A stretch of DNA of 7,982 bases from NCBI GenBank assembly GCA_945965245.1, contig CAMFNC010000083.1, forward strand, positions 1 to 7,982, written 5' to 3'. Numbering within the stretch: position 1 is the stretch's first letter; the number at the start of each line of letters is the position of its first letter. Made by a program: the position numbers and the translations under genes. The notes under the pieces are model-generated. The model was not told the origin of the DNA, made no database searches, and was given only the letters and a program-made list of their open reading frames with translations. This document shows positions 7,369-7,982 of the stretch, piece after piece. The stretch is from an uncultured Porphyromonas sp. GTDB taxonomy: Bacteria; Bacteroidota; Bacteroidia; Bacteroidales; Porphyromonadaceae.

Positions 7369-7982
7369 TTATGCGTCAATACGTGCATAAGTGGCATTGT
7401 CCTCAATAAATTCACGACGTGGAGCCACATCATCGCCCATCAACATGGAGAAAATACCATCTGCTTCAGCAGCATTTTCTATGGTAATCTTACGCAACGT
7501 GCGATGAGCCGGGTTCATGGTCGTCTCCCAGAGCTGCTCCGGGTTCATCTCGCCGAGACCCTTGTAGCGCTGCAGCGTATAGCCCTTTCCGGCGCTGCGC
7601 GTCGCCTGCCGGAGCTCCTCGTCGTCGTAGCAGTAGATCACCTTCGTGCCCTTCTGCACCTTGTAGAGCGGGGACAGGCCGATGTACACATGCCCCTCGT
7701 TGATGAGCGGCTTCATATAGCGGTAAAAGAACGTGAGCAGGATGGAGCGGATGTGCGCGCCGTCCTGGTCCGCATCGGCAAGGATGATGATCTTGTCGTA
7801 CTTGAGCGACTGGATGTCGAAGTCCTCGCCGATGCCCGTGCCGATGGCGGTGATCATCGAGCGGAACTCCTCGTTCTGCATCACCAGAGCGCGGGAGATA
7901 GCGAGGCTCATAGCCCCGGTCTGGCCGTGAATACCACCGCCCTTGGAAACGATGAGAACATCGAACTTCTTGATGGTGTTGG
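7369..7982 (-). CDS. gyrB: DNA gyrase subunit B, C-terminal part (chimeric frame, 5' end outside window)
   Basis: The frame is open from the right edge to the stop at 7369. It encodes the TOPRIM and tail of a type II topoisomerase B subunit, which supplies metal-binding residues for DNA cleavage. From Met at 7911, MITAIGTGIGEDFD is at 19-32, the TOPRIM motif DADQDGAHI at 46-54, QRYKGLGEMNPEQLW at 114-128 and GDDVAPRREFIE at 149-160. The last ~45 residues (NAAEADGIFSMLMGDD, ending ARIDA) match Bacteroidota GyrB. The middle (GAHIRSILLTFFYRYM, CYDDEEL) is more like Firmicutes GyrB or ParE, is GC-rich with G/C-ending codons, and differs from its neighbours. Upstream of about 7876 the frame reads as ribosomal protein S9, not GyrB, so the ATG at 7911 is not a true start. 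The gene is best treated as a mosaic. Confidence 0.75.
   Translation of the reverse strand, partial: NTIKKFDVLIVSKGGGIHGQTGAMSLAISRALVMQNEEFRSMITAIGTGIGEDFDIQSLKYDKIIILADADQDGAHIRSILLTFFYRYMKPLINEGHVYIGLSPLYKVQKGTKVIYCYDDEELRQATRSAGKGYTLQRYKGLGEMNPEQLWETTMNPAHRTLRKITIENAAEADGIFSMLMGDDVAPRREFIEDNATYARIDA
7500..7545 (-). other. Composition break inside gyrB
   Basis: By direct count, bases 7441-7500 are 40% G+C (24 of 60) and bases 7561-7620 are 68% (41 of 60); 7501-7560 is 65%. The change falls at the codons for the very conserved MNPEQLWETTMNP stretch. On its left, codon use and protein match the rest of the window; on its right, both change. This is where two unrelated gyrB/parE sequences could join. 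Confidence 0.65.
7876..7982 (-). other. Ribosomal protein S9-like segment fused in frame to gyrB
   Basis: In the gyrB reading frame the last 107 bases of the window encode a stretch starting NTIKKFDVLIVSKGGGIHG and continuing QTGAMSLAISRALV. This fits the core of ribosomal protein S9 (pattern GGG-x2-GQ-x-GA-x3-xI-x-RAL), about residues 58-95 of a normal S9. GyrB normally has the EGDSA and LPLRGKILNVEKA region here, and none of that is present. The S9 part has no start, end or C-terminal RKKPG tail in the window. Confidence 0.7.

Noticed and set aside
1..7982. CRISPR arrays, insertion sequences, phage genes or defence systems
   Set aside because: I saw no spaced direct repeats, transposase or integrase motifs, terminal inverted repeats or defence-protein domains on either strand.

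Overview
The window looks like a piece of a Bacteroidales-type genome. The reasons are: a promoter matching the Bacteroidota housekeeping consensus (TTG, 19 bp, TAnnTTTG) at 5460-5490; start codons without clear Shine-Dalgarno sequences; a GyrB C-terminus of the Bacteroidota type; and protein sequences (Mfd, a YidE/AspT-like transporter, a dipeptidase) of the kind seen in that phylum. I cannot place it to genus. Apart from the tRNA fragment at the left edge, every gene I can support is on the minus strand, so transcription runs right to left.

Layout from the right edge, in transcription order. 7369-7982 is an open frame that leaves the window and looks chimeric: a ribosomal protein S9-like head, a GC-rich middle encoding a GyrB/ParE TOPRIM region more like Firmicutes sequences, and a last ~45 codons that are Bacteroidota-like GyrB. 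Four bases after its stop begins a two-domain enzyme (5532-7364) that joins a class I glutamine-amidotransferase-like peptidase of family C26 to an M19 (renal-dipeptidase-like) metallopeptidase, with both active sites intact. Next comes a compact RNA unit: a consensus promoter, the small SRP RNA (ffs), tRNA-Thr(UGU) only a few bases further on, and an intrinsic terminator. The leader of the next gene holds two mutually exclusive hairpins. A transporter of the AspT/YidE duplication family (3458-5149) follows, and six bases after it begins mfd (98-3451), the transcription-repair coupling factor. The two are very probably one operon. A hairpin at 38-73, with T-runs on both strands, ends both mfd and a plus-strand tRNA-Gly whose 3' end occupies bases 1-27.

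The window has no CRISPR array, insertion sequence, phage gene or recognisable new defence system. Most genes are ordinary housekeeping ones. The points worth a second look are the chimeric right end (probably an assembly join, possibly recombination), the C26-M19 fusion, an SRP RNA whose apical tetraloop is not the usual GGAA, and the attenuator-like leader in front of the transporter-mfd pair.
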